The notes under the pieces were generated by a model. The model made no database searches and was not told where the DNA came from. It was given only the letters and a program-made list of their open reading frames with translations. 42,764 nucleotides of DNA, from IMG/VR virus record IMGVR_UViG_3300021964_006628, positions 1 through 42,764 of that record; one strand, given 5' to 3'. A program made the translations under genes and the position numbers. Positions 22,889 to 30,001 of this stretch are shown here, one piece after another. Origin of the DNA: a virus. The first letter of the stretch is position 1; every line of letters begins with the position of its first letter.

Positions 22889-23974
22889 TTATTCCTCAAT
22901 TGGTTGTTCTACTTCTAGGGCATCCTCTTCGTCTGCCATATCGATATTTACCTCATTGAGTAATTTCTGTTCGTAATCAGACATAACTGTATCGAGTAAT
23001 TCGCCAGTCCACTTCTTACGATAATCTAGTAGTTCTTCGCCTTTGCTTGTTACGTATTTGAGTCTATTACCACTCTTTTCAATAACACCCTTTGCTTCAA
23101 ACAATTCTACTAGACCACTGTAAGGATTCATTCCTGTCTCGTATGGAATCTTAACCTGTACACCCTCGAACGGTTTTGCATAACGTGTCTTCATAACTTT
23201 ACAGCCAGCACGGATACCCATAACTTGACTGATCTTGTTACCATCTTCGTCTTCTTTGAGCTTTAACTTCTTCATTGCTACAACTATGCTAGAAGCGTAT
23301 ATAAAGCCCTGTCCGCCACTTATTTTATCATCTGGATCAAACATATCCTGTGAAGCATAAGTATGGTTTGTACATACTAGTCCTACGTTATGAGACCCAA
23401 ACATATTTACTGAGTTACGTACAAGTGCTGTTAGTGCCTTAGGCTTACGACCCATATCACCTTTCATATCACCCTTGTTAAACTGATCAACATCTGTTGG
23501 TGTTAATAGCATACCTAGTGAATCAACTACAAACAATACTTTAGGACGTTCCTCCTCAGCCATTTCTTTGTAGTCTGCCATAAACGTACTAATAGTCTTT
23601 GCTACATCGTCAATCATTGACATATTAAGTTTTAGTAGTTTATCTTCTGATGTATCAACATCAAGTGCGTGTAGCCAGGCTTCGTCAAGTGCATTCTCTG
23701 AGTCAATAAGAACTACAAAGATACCTTGTTGCTGTGCTTCTTTTACAATATTACCAGCACAGATATAACTTTTACCTGCACCAGATTCTCCAGCAAACAC
23801 TGTTACCTTGCCTAGCGGTACACCTCTATTGAAGTCTCCACTAATAAGGTAGTTAAGTGCAAAGTTGCCAGTACTAATCCAGTCTGTAGGATCGTTAAAT
23901 CCTGCACTCATACCTGAAATAGACTTTGTCAAAGAATTTCTAAACTTTGACGGATCGAATGATTTTGTTGCCAT
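22889..23974 (-). CDS. uvsX: UvsX RecA-like recombinase
   Basis: 361 aa. VFAGESGAGKSYI (Walker A, about 59-71), VVLIDSENALDEAW (87-100, RecA strand with catalytic Glu) and KVLFVVDSLGMLL (Walker B, about 145-157), then NHTYASQDMFDPDDKISGGQ (L2/DNA-binding area). UvsX forms filaments on single-stranded DNA and drives strand exchange. Length is near T4 UvsX (391), with an acidic C-terminus (DEEDALEVEQPIEE). A good AGGAG ribosome binding site lies upstream, directly after the structured leader at 23999-24065. Confidence 0.95.
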   Translation of the reverse strand: MATKSFDPSKFRNSLTKSISGMSAGFNDPTDWISTGNFALNYLISGDFNRGVPLGKVTVFAGESGAGKSYICAGNIVKEAQQQGIFVVLIDSENALDEAWLHALDVDTSEDKLLKLNMSMIDDVAKTISTFMADYKEMAEEERPKVLFVVDSLGMLLTPTDVDQFNKGDMKGDMGRKPKALTALVRNSVNMFGSHNVGLVCTNHTYASQDMFDPDDKISGGQGFIYASSIVVAMKKLKLKEDEDGNKISQVMGIRAGCKVMKTRYAKPFEGVQVKIPYETGMNPYSGLVELFEAKGVIEKSGNRLKYVTSKGEELLDYRKKWTGELLDTVMSDYEQKLLNEVNIDMADEEDALEVEQPIEE

Positions 23975-23998
23975 TTTATTCTCCTATCTGAAATAGCG

Positions 23999-24065
23999 CC
24001 TCTACTAGCGTTTGGAGTGTTGACAGGTAAACCATGAATCTCTGCTCCGGTTTAACTAGTAGAGG
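23999..24065 (-). promoter_or_regulatory. Structured RNA, possible pseudoknot, between gp32 and uvsX
   Basis: A 10-bp perfect stem pairs 24065-24056 with 24008-23999 on the minus strand (CCTCTACTAG/CTAGTAGAGG). Inside, TAAACC (24054-24049) pairs with GGTTTA (24033-24028). GGAG (24048-24045) in that loop can pair with CTCC (24017-24014) outside it, which would form a pseudoknot. It ends 24 bp before the uvsX ATG and has no T run, so it is not a simple terminator. It could be a gp32-binding operator, an RNase processing site or a ligand-sensing leader. I recognise no known riboswitch. Confidence 0.6.
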
Positions 24066-24073
24066 TTATTTGT

Positions 24074-25057
24074 TTATTGTCCTTGACGTGCTCTGATCAT
24101 TTTAAGAATGTCATTTGCATCACCACCGCCCGAAGCTGGTGCTTCTTCTGCTACTGGAGCAGTTGCCGGTGCTTCTTCTGCTACTGGAGCAGTTGCTGTC
24201 TCAGGTGCTGGTGTAGCCGCTGGTGCAGGAGTCGATGCTGTTGGAGCAACCGGATCGCCTGTACGTTGTGCCATGCCTGCTGGACGGAAGTATTGACCAA
24301 ATCTATCCATGTCATATGCTTCACCATCTACTGATGCTTCAAACATTTCCTTAATAACCTTAACTGCCAATTCATCTGGCTTTTTAGGAAGGAAATCACC
24401 CATATTAAACAAGCCGTGTGTATTAACAGCAGCCATTTCTTCATCACTAAGTGGACGTTCTCTACGAGCCCAGTTAGATGTTGAATAGTCTGCATAACCA
24501 CCTTTCGTAGTTTTGTTTAATCTAAAGTCTACACCTGCTGTGTAATCTGTTGGCATTTCTTCCATATCAGGGTCCATTAGTGCAGCCTTGATAATTTGGA
24601 AAATTTGCGGACCAATAATAAATCTACGGATTGGATTCTCTGGAGTAGTGTCCTCTGCTAGTGGATTATCAGTTACAAAGCCTTGGAAAATGTACGAACG
24701 CTTTTTCCAGTATTTTCGACCCATATCTTCTAATGAAGGGTCCTTAAACCAAGGACGTACTTCACTTAGTACTGGACAAGTTTCACCATACATTTCCATA
24801 CATGGTACTTGCACTTGTACTGGACGTGAGTCAGTTTGTCCTTTCACACCAGCAAACGGTAGTTTGATCATCAAACGTTCTTGCCAGAAGAAAGTATTAT
24901 TTTCATCTCCATCAGGAAGGAAACGTAGAGTTGAACTCTCGCCTTCTTTCATATTCCAAAATGGATAAATTGCGTTGTCCCCGCCGGAGCTTTGAGAACC
25001 ACCTGTGCGTGATTCTTGTTCTTTCAGTTTTGCTCTGATTTCTGCTAAAGATGCCAT
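24074..25057 (-). CDS. 32: gp32-like single-stranded DNA-binding protein
   Basis: 327 aa, near T4 gp32 (301). N-terminal basic segment ASLAEIRAKLKEQES resembles the LAST-type self-interaction region. The core has YPFWNMKEGESSTLRFLPDG and MEMYGETCPVLSEV with part of the zinc-type Cys set. The C-terminal tail is Ala/Pro/Glu rich and ends GGGDANDILKMIRARQGQ, a flexible tail for binding partners. The tail contains a DNA-level duplication (24138-24197). GGAGG is 8 nt before the ATG. Driven by the overlapped early/late promoter at 25136-25164. Essential for replication, recombination and repair. Confidence 0.93.
   Translation of the reverse strand: MASLAEIRAKLKEQESRTGGSQSSGGDNAIYPFWNMKEGESSTLRFLPDGDENNTFFWQERLMIKLPFAGVKGQTDSRPVQVQVPCMEMYGETCPVLSEVRPWFKDPSLEDMGRKYWKKRSYIFQGFVTDNPLAEDTTPENPIRRFIIGPQIFQIIKAALMDPDMEEMPTDYTAGVDFRLNKTTKGGYADYSTSNWARRERPLSDEEMAAVNTHGLFNMGDFLPKKPDELAVKVIKEMFEASVDGEAYDMDRFGQYFRPAGMAQRTGDPVAPTASTPAPAATPAPETATAPVAEEAPATAPVAEEAPASGGGDANDILKMIRARQGQ
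24138..24197 (-). repeat. 30-bp direct repeat in gp32 C-terminal tail
   Basis: Two near-identical 30-bp copies in tandem (24138-24167 and 24168-24197) encode a repeated TAPVAEEAPA decapeptide. The second copy differs at its last base. Probably slippage expansion in a flexible linker. Confidence 0.85.
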
Positions 25058-25089
25058 AGTTATGCCTCCTAATTGTTATGCCTATGTGC

Positions 25090-25107
25090 AGTAGCATTAT
25101 TGCTACT
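25090..25107 (-). promoter_or_regulatory. Hairpin in gp32 leader
   Basis: AGTAGCA and TGCTACT form a 7-bp perfect stem with a 4-nt loop in the 5' leader of gp32 mRNA, about 34 nt before the ATG. T4 gp32 represses its own translation through leader structure; this could be the equivalent site. Confidence 0.5.
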
Positions 25108-25126
25108 AGTGCCTTTAAAGTTTAGC

Positions 25127-25145
25127 ACACTATTAATTATAGTGT
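25127..25145. promoter_or_regulatory. Palindrome over the gp32 -10 box
   Basis: ACACTAT-TAATT-ATAGTGT, a perfect 7-bp inverted repeat overlapping the TATAAT -10 box. The same core (ACACTATAAT...AGTGT) covers the -10 of gene 1 (38865-38883), so a common operator is possible. Confidence 0.5.
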
Positions 25146-25164
25146 CTAGTATTTATAAAGTCAA
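25136..25164 (-). promoter_or_regulatory. Sigma70-type promoter of gp32
   Basis: Minus strand TTGACT (25164-25159), 17 nt, TATAAT (25141-25136). The late-promoter element TATAAATA at 25157-25150 lies inside the spacer. Confidence 0.8.
25150..25157 (-). promoter_or_regulatory. T4-type late promoter of gp32, inside the early promoter spacer
   Basis: A perfect TATAAATA followed by CTAG, the T4 late consensus. Transcripts from it would begin about 85 nt before the gp32 ATG. It cannot be bound at the same time as the sigma70 promoter, so early and late use are alternatives. Confidence 0.7.
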
Positions 25165-25188
25165 GTGTTTTTTTTGACTTTTTTTGAA

Positions 25189-27363
25189 TTAACGTAAACC
25201 TGCTAATTCTTTTATTCTATCAAACTCAGAATCTGTTTCCATTTGCTGTGGATTTTGTACCATATCAAATGCTTCGCAAGTTTGGTAGACTTTTTCAATG
25301 AACTGCTTTGCAGGTTCAATGAACTTGTCGCCATAGTCTTTTTCAACCATGGTTAATACTGCTGTTTCACCTTTTGGGAACTCGCCTGTTTCTTTATCAA
25401 AGTGGCTTAGTATAAATTCGCCTAATGGTGTCTTTTTGTCTTTTTCTAGTGTAATCTCGTCGCCGTCTGGGCCTTGTATCTTGTCGCCTTTTTTCTTGCC
25501 ATCTTTTTTGGCTTGACGTACAGCGTTAGCATATGCATTGCCTTCGTCCATATTATCAAGTACTAGTTCTATATAACCTTGAACTACTTCATCTCTGTCA
25601 TCGTCCATGTGTAAGTTATGGTCTCTACCATACTCGCTCATTTCCTGATCAAGTTCTTCCTCGCTCATGCCCATTGCTTTTGCTAGTGCTGGTTCTCCAC
25701 CTTTTTCATATGCTGACATAAATTCGTCTGCCATCATATCTGCTTTGCTTGGCTCTGCCTGTGGATCAAAACTTTCATCTTCGTAGTCCTTTGCAATTCC
25801 AGTGTCATTACATTCTTCGCAGCCGGTGCCTTTACATGATTGGCAATGGTGCTCTTCGCCGTCACCTTCGTCCATTGATTCGTCTGCTGACGCATCTGCT
25901 ACACCCATTCCTTTATGGAACCAGGATTCTAATTCTGCTTGTAGTTCTTCTGGGTCTTCAGTATCAAAGTATGTGAAGTCGTCAGCAACTACTTTAGTCT
26001 TTCCTTCTGGAGATGTAATAGTGAGTTTATGTTTTGCATAACCATTTTCTTCACCGTTATATTCTAATGTATAACTGTATTCACCTGCACCTTCGGCAAA
26101 CTGACCCATCATTTCTTCAAAACCTTTTTCTAGTTCTTCGTCATAAACAGATTCTTGAACTTTACCGGAGCCCCCACAAGTACCACATACTTCTTTTCCA
26201 TGCGAGCAAGTTCCTCTGCCACCGTTACAACATGGACAATCTGATTCTTTTATTGTTGCTTCATACATTCCCTTGCCGCCGCATTCTGGACAAGATTCGT
26301 CACAGGAGCAAGGTGTATCACCGCAGCAAGAGCACTTTTTATCTTCGCCTTCGTAAACAGTATAGCCTTCTAAATCTAAAGGACCTAATTCTGTCGCTCT
26401 TGTATTTTCACTTACTAACTTATAAATGTACGGAAATACATCTTTTAATTCTTCGTTAAACTGACGTATAGTTAATTCATCAATCCAATTTTCAGCAACA
26501 TCACTTGGTACTTCTTCTAGTACTGGTGCTTCAAAAGAATCAATAGTTTCTGCATAAAAAGACTTTTTCTGGAGAGATTCGATTGTCTTTTTAACAGTAG
26601 CAACTCTTTCTTTAACTACGTCCATATAATCAGTAAGACCTTCTGCCATTACTGCCGAACGTCCCATGTAACTTTTAAACTTACGTAACTTTGAAAGTTC
26701 TTCTGATAATCCAATAATATGTTTACCAAAATCATCGTGCGGAATACCGCCTTCTGCTACGTGACGAGCCATTGCTCTTGCACCTGCTATATGTTTATAA
26801 GGATACTTAAACCTTTCGCCTTGTGCGTTATCAACAAAGATAGAACCAATTTTTTGTGTCCTGCCTGTTGGAATTTCTGAATTAACACTTTCTGTGTGTT
26901 TAATTACTAGTCTTGCGTTATCTATATCTTGATAACTTACACGGCTTGTTCCGTATAACTTTGACTCATTCATGTTGTTCTCTCCGGATTTATTCTTTGC
27001 TAAAAACTTGTAATCTCTTTTGTTTAAATTTGATTTAGTTATATCTCTGGTATTAAAATTTAGTAATCTTTTTTTAGAAAAAGTTCTTAATTCTTTTAAA
27101 AAATCATACCAGGTGTTTCTAGTTTTATTGTCTTCATTAGCAACTAAATCGTTACTGTATAATACTGTAACACCTTTGTCTTCATCTATACTAACACTTA
27201 CTGAGCCTAAATCTATGCCACCTGTTTTAAACTTAAAATCAAAAAATCTAGACGCCGTTGGGATATTTGTTACATTCCCTTCTTCATCGCCTATTGTAAT
27301 ATTAGGAAATCGACCCCTAATTTTATTAAAAAGCTCTTCGGCTATTTTATCTAAGTTTTTCAT
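25189..27363 (-). CDS. Late protein with DnaJ-like zinc-finger repeats (724 aa)
   Basis: A 724-aa acidic protein. Residues about 344-400 are packed with Cys: KCSCCGDTPCSC, then CPECGGKG, CPCCNGGRG and CGTCGGSG. A second cluster at about 507-521 has CQSCKGTG and CEECNDTG. These are the CxxCxGxG repeats of the DnaJ central zinc-binding domain, but there is no J domain (no HPD) and no usual DnaJ C-terminus. The N-terminus is MKNLDKIAEELFNKIRGRFP. The start is ATG 27363, 5 nt after a late core with no Shine-Dalgarno; the 34 upstream codons overlap the sulfotransferase. Possibly virion- or assembly-related. Function not known. Confidence 0.75.
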   Translation of the reverse strand: MKNLDKIAEELFNKIRGRFPNITIGDEEGNVTNIPTASRFFDFKFKTGGIDLGSVSVSIDEDKGVTVLYSNDLVANEDNKTRNTWYDFLKELRTFSKKRLLNFNTRDITKSNLNKRDYKFLAKNKSGENNMNESKLYGTSRVSYQDIDNARLVIKHTESVNSEIPTGRTQKIGSIFVDNAQGERFKYPYKHIAGARAMARHVAEGGIPHDDFGKHIIGLSEELSKLRKFKSYMGRSAVMAEGLTDYMDVVKERVATVKKTIESLQKKSFYAETIDSFEAPVLEEVPSDVAENWIDELTIRQFNEELKDVFPYIYKLVSENTRATELGPLDLEGYTVYEGEDKKCSCCGDTPCSCDESCPECGGKGMYEATIKESDCPCCNGGRGTCSHGKEVCGTCGGSGKVQESVYDEELEKGFEEMMGQFAEGAGEYSYTLEYNGEENGYAKHKLTITSPEGKTKVVADDFTYFDTEDPEELQAELESWFHKGMGVADASADESMDEGDGEEHHCQSCKGTGCEECNDTGIAKDYEDESFDPQAEPSKADMMADEFMSAYEKGGEPALAKAMGMSEEELDQEMSEYGRDHNLHMDDDRDEVVQGYIELVLDNMDEGNAYANAVRQAKKDGKKKGDKIQGPDGDEITLEKDKKTPLGEFILSHFDKETGEFPKGETAVLTMVEKDYGDKFIEPAKQFIEKVYQTCEAFDMVQNPQQMETDSEFDRIKELAGLR

Positions 27364-27368
27364 ATTAG

Positions 27369-27375
27369 TATTTAT
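27369..27375 (-). promoter_or_regulatory. T4-type late promoter of the DnaJ-like zinc-finger gene
   Basis: GATAAATACTAAT directly before ATG 27363 (core TAAATA, 5-nt gap). Matches the T4 extended late consensus almost throughout; no Shine-Dalgarno follows. Confidence 0.75.
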
Positions 27376-27382
27376 CAATAAA

Positions 27383-28009
27383 TCATTTACGTAAGTATTT
27401 AGTATACATGGTAAGGTAACCCTTTGCACGATGAATGCGCTTCCATAGATAAAAATCCAATTCATATAGTTCTTTTACAACTTGGTCTAACAATGCTTGA
27501 TCAACATCTGGTCCTTCTATAGGGGTTTCTTGGTGTTCTCCGCAAACGCGATGAACACAGTCAATTTTTGCTGGTATATCTTGCAGGAACTGTTGGAGTG
27601 GACTTCCGGCATTTTTAAGTCCAAAATTATCTTCTAGTGTATATAGATGTAACGTACTAGGTGTTGGTACATTATGTAAAAACCAATGCTGTGTTTCTAA
27701 ATGACAATCGTATTCTTTCGGATTGTGTAATAATCTCGATAGTTCTAAATTAATATCTGTAATTTTATTTTTAATAAGTTTGTTATGTGTAAGTAGCCCT
27801 CTTAATACTCTGGTATAAGGATTGCGTATAACAGTAAACCAATTACCTGTTTGATTAGGAACATCACTTTTAGTGTTTTCGCTGGTAAAACCGAGTCTTA
27901 AATTAGTACTGCCAGTTTTTGGTATGCTTATATAATTATATACTGTATCCAAATATTGTGTACTATATAGACACCGTTGATAGTTTTGCAGATTACTTAT
28001 AGGCTTCAT
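27383..28009 (-). CDS. Sulfotransferase-like protein beside the terminase gene (208 aa)
   Basis: YNYISIPKTGSTNLRLGF (about 25-42) holds the P-loop-like PKTGSTN segment that binds the 5'-phosphosulfate of PAPS. WFTVIRNPYTRVLRGLL (58-74) is the 3'-phosphate-binding RNPxTR motif. The rest is less conserved. It is therefore a sulfotransferase-type fold, unrelated in detail to 20985-21626. It follows terminase without a gap, so it is probably late-expressed. Sulfation of a virion or host-surface glycan is the obvious guess; a purely structural role is also possible. Confidence 0.8.
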   Translation of the reverse strand: MKPISNLQNYQRCLYSTQYLDTVYNYISIPKTGSTNLRLGFTSENTKSDVPNQTGNWFTVIRNPYTRVLRGLLTHNKLIKNKITDINLELSRLLHNPKEYDCHLETQHWFLHNVPTPSTLHLYTLEDNFGLKNAGSPLQQFLQDIPAKIDCVHRVCGEHQETPIEGPDVDQALLDQVVKELYELDFYLWKRIHRAKGYLTMYTKYLRK

Positions 28010-29590
28010 TTAATAACTGCTGCTAACAAAGATTGGCATGGGTGCTTCGTACTCGTCCTCTGATTCTGCTTGCGTAAAGGTATCATATATTCTAGGATCC
28101 CAGTCTTTTAATACTGACATCATTCTAAGTGCAAGTAACGTTGCACTTACTAAATCATCAGGCTGACCGGCTTTTGCCCTAAAACTAGATCCTGTTGCAA
28201 CAAAGTTTTTTAGTTCTGATATCAACGGCTTTGAATGCACAGTCATTTTACTGTTTTCTATCATGGTTTTTAATCTACTACAGGCAGTTATTTTTGTGCC
28301 GTGTGTAGTGTTAAATCCTTTGCGAAACTTTCTTACGTGTCCTTTTCGAATAGGTTCAGAAACAAATAGTCCTGGTATATTCTCTTCCCCAAAATCGTTT
28401 ATAACGATTAATGCTGCTTCGCCTATAGAATTATTTTCTATGCTCCAATATATTCCTTGCGGATTTTCTGTTTCACTTTCTATGTATTTACAGATGTCTG
28501 CAAGTACTCTAATTTGTCCGGGTATTGCTGTTTGATTATGTTGCCATTCTGCTACTTGTTCATACGATGGTAATTCATAAACTTGAATTGCAGCATTATC
28601 CCCTCCGGTACCCATACTAGGATCAACTGCTACTGCATATGTATATTGACTTGTCGGTTTTTTATACCAACGAGTTTGTCCCATATTCAGTATCGGTTTT
28701 TTGCCCTCCATTTGAGCTAAGTGTATTGCTGATATAAGAGTTTCGTCAAATACCAAAAACTCACAGCCGTATTCTCTTCTAAATCGTTCTTCACCAATAC
28801 GCCCAATTTCTGCTTCTTTCCATTCTTCGTCTCTATCAGGATGTTCTTGCCATTCTGCTACAAAACTGTGAAAGCCATTTACCCCTAGTTCTTGTTCATT
28901 ACCGTGTGCATCAAACTTTTCTTCTGCTTGTTTCCAAATATTAGCAAACGTATCTTCATCTGAGTTAGGCGTACTAGTAATAATAGCACGACCACCTGTT
29001 GCCAGTGTAGGCGATATTGAAGTCCAAAATTCGTCTGCAATATTAGGTTGCACAAACGCAAACTCGTCACAGTACAATAATGATATGGACATACCACGTC
29101 CTGTATTGCCTGTTGTTGTAGCACTAACAATACGCGAACCGTTTTCAAATTCAATAGAGCCTTTGTTATAGTTTGTAACACCTGCTCTAATATGATCTGG
29201 GCATAGTTCGTACACATATCGTATACGTTGCATAATTTCTTGAGCACCTGTGTATTTGTGTGCCGCAATTAGTATAGTTTGATCAGGTACAAACATTGCA
29301 TACCATGCAAGGTATATTGCCGCACAAGTAGTTTTACCTGTTTGTCTAGGCATCATGTTTATATTAAAACGATAGCTGTGATATGAGTGCATCAAACGTA
29401 ACTGATACTCATAAGGATCAAACAAAAGTTTACCTTTTACAGGGTGTTGTATGTAAGCAAACTTACGTGCAAAATACAAGTAACCGTCATCAGGGTCCAT
29501 ACATTTTGCTAGATCTTCAATCTGCGCATTTGTATAAGTTTCTTTTGTATTGGCTTTTTTTGTTAAAACGCCGTCAAGTGATTTGCTCAT
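28010..29590 (-). CDS. 17: Terminase large subunit (gp17)
   Basis: 526 aa. ATPase motor: PRQTGKTT (about 81-88, Walker A) and SLLYCDEFAFV (about 170-180, Walker B with catalytic Glu). TSTPNSDEDT (206-215) is the coupling motif region. The nuclease domain has YAVAVDPSMGTGGDNAA (about 318-333) with the first metal Asp, and WSIENNSIGEAAL further on. It cuts concatemeric DNA and drives it into the prohead. The ATG is 4 nt after a late-promoter core (TAAATA), without a ribosome binding site. Confidence 0.96.
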   Translation of the reverse strand: MSKSLDGVLTKKANTKETYTNAQIEDLAKCMDPDDGYLYFARKFAYIQHPVKGKLLFDPYEYQLRLMHSYHSYRFNINMMPRQTGKTTCAAIYLAWYAMFVPDQTILIAAHKYTGAQEIMQRIRYVYELCPDHIRAGVTNYNKGSIEFENGSRIVSATTTGNTGRGMSISLLYCDEFAFVQPNIADEFWTSISPTLATGGRAIITSTPNSDEDTFANIWKQAEEKFDAHGNEQELGVNGFHSFVAEWQEHPDRDEEWKEAEIGRIGEERFRREYGCEFLVFDETLISAIHLAQMEGKKPILNMGQTRWYKKPTSQYTYAVAVDPSMGTGGDNAAIQVYELPSYEQVAEWQHNQTAIPGQIRVLADICKYIESETENPQGIYWSIENNSIGEAALIVINDFGEENIPGLFVSEPIRKGHVRKFRKGFNTTHGTKITACSRLKTMIENSKMTVHSKPLISELKNFVATGSSFRAKAGQPDDLVSATLLALRMMSVLKDWDPRIYDTFTQAESEDEYEAPMPIFVSSSY

Positions 29591-29594
29591 ACTG

Positions 29595-29601
29595 TATTTA
29601 A
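29595..29601 (-). promoter_or_regulatory. T4-type late promoter of gp17
   Basis: TTAAATA followed by CAGT and ATG 29590. It overlaps the TAA stop of the upstream gene (AGT TAA ATA). Match to the late consensus is slightly weaker at the first base. Confidence 0.6.
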
Positions 29602-29936
29602 CTTATTAAATCGTCGTAGTATCCTGTATCGAACCTTAAATCAAACAGTTTTCGCCTATCTTGCTGTATAAGTATAGGAACTGGAGAAGCATAATCACCG
29701 TGTGTAGGTTCGCTCCATAACCATTCGTACTGTTCGCTTACATCAACTTTTTTACAAAGTTTTTTAAGACGTCTACGATTGTATCCTTTGCATATGTATA
29801 TAATAGCCTGATTGTTACCTAGTTCTTCTATTTTGCCGTTCCAAGATCTTACTTTTATTTCGCCCTTTTTCCATGCCGCTCCGCTCCACGGACACACAGG
29901 CTTTATGTGTTCAAAATACTTGGTCCAATCTGTCAT
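29598..29936 (-). CDS. Conserved hypothetical phage protein upstream of gp17 (112 aa)
   Basis: TDWTKYFEHIKPVCPWSGAA, then KKGEIKVRSWNG, and a basic helix YNRRRLKKLCKKVD, ending FDTGYYDDLIS. I recall a similar small protein upstream of gp17 in marine T4-like phages. It could be a packaging accessory, given the basic segment and location (inference). Starts 5 nt after a late-promoter core with no ribosome binding site, and is separated from the upstream gene by a terminator. Confidence 0.7.
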   Translation of the reverse strand: MTDWTKYFEHIKPVCPWSGAAWKKGEIKVRSWNGKIEELGNNQAIIYICKGYNRRRLKKLCKKVDVSEQYEWLWSEPTHGDYASPVPILIQQDRRKLFDLRFDTGYYDDLIS

Positions 29937-29941
29937 AAAAG

Positions 29942-29948
29942 TATTTAC
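29942..29948 (-). promoter_or_regulatory. T4-type late promoter for 29598-29936
   Basis: GTAAATACTTTT then ATG 29936; 5-nt gap. The first consensus bases are weaker, but the spacing fits the other late starts. Confidence 0.6.
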
Positions 29949-29955
29949 AGAAAAA

Positions 29956-29977
29956 AATAGGCTCCTAAGAGCCTATT
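29956..29977 (-). terminator. Rho-independent terminator after 30002-30658
   Basis: AATAGGCTC-(4 nt)-GAGCCTATT, a perfect 9-bp stem, followed on the minus strand by a T run. Ends the gp19-to-30002 late transcripts just before the next late promoter. Confidence 0.85.
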
Positions 29978-29981
29978 TGAA

Positions 29982-30000
29982 TTTACTAAAGTTTAGTAAA
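29982..30000. repeat. Perfect inverted repeat next to the terminator
   Basis: TTTACTAAA-G-TTTAGTAAA lies 4 bp from the terminator stem and just after the stop of 30002-30658. It may be a second stem of the same terminator or a protein site. Confidence 0.6.
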
Positions 30001-30001
30001 A

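Noticed and set aside
23999-24065. Known riboswitch (glutamine, SAM-V, preQ1) as the identity of the structured RNA
   Set aside because: None of the conserved cores that I can recall for those classes is visible; kept only as an unnamed structure.
24077-24334. Cys/Trp-rich plus-strand open frames opposite the gp32 tail
   Set aside because: Shadow of the repetitive gp32 C-terminus; composition comes from the repeat on the other strand.
25156-25185. AAAGTCAA/TTGACTTT hairpin with A/T runs as a terminator
   Set aside because: Possible, but the arms are the gp32 -35 box itself, and no T run follows the stem on the minus strand. Left unannotated.
26034-26459. 141-aa plus-strand open frame
   Set aside because: Antisense shadow of the zinc-finger late protein; His/Leu/Tyr-rich low-complexity translation.
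27364-27465. 34-codon extension of the zinc-finger gene
   Set aside because: It overlaps the sulfotransferase gene, and the late promoter lies inside it; ATG 27363 fits the promoter spacing.
28885-29268. 127-aa minus-strand frame inside gp17
   Set aside because: Alternate-frame shadow of the terminase gene, whose motifs lie in the other frame.
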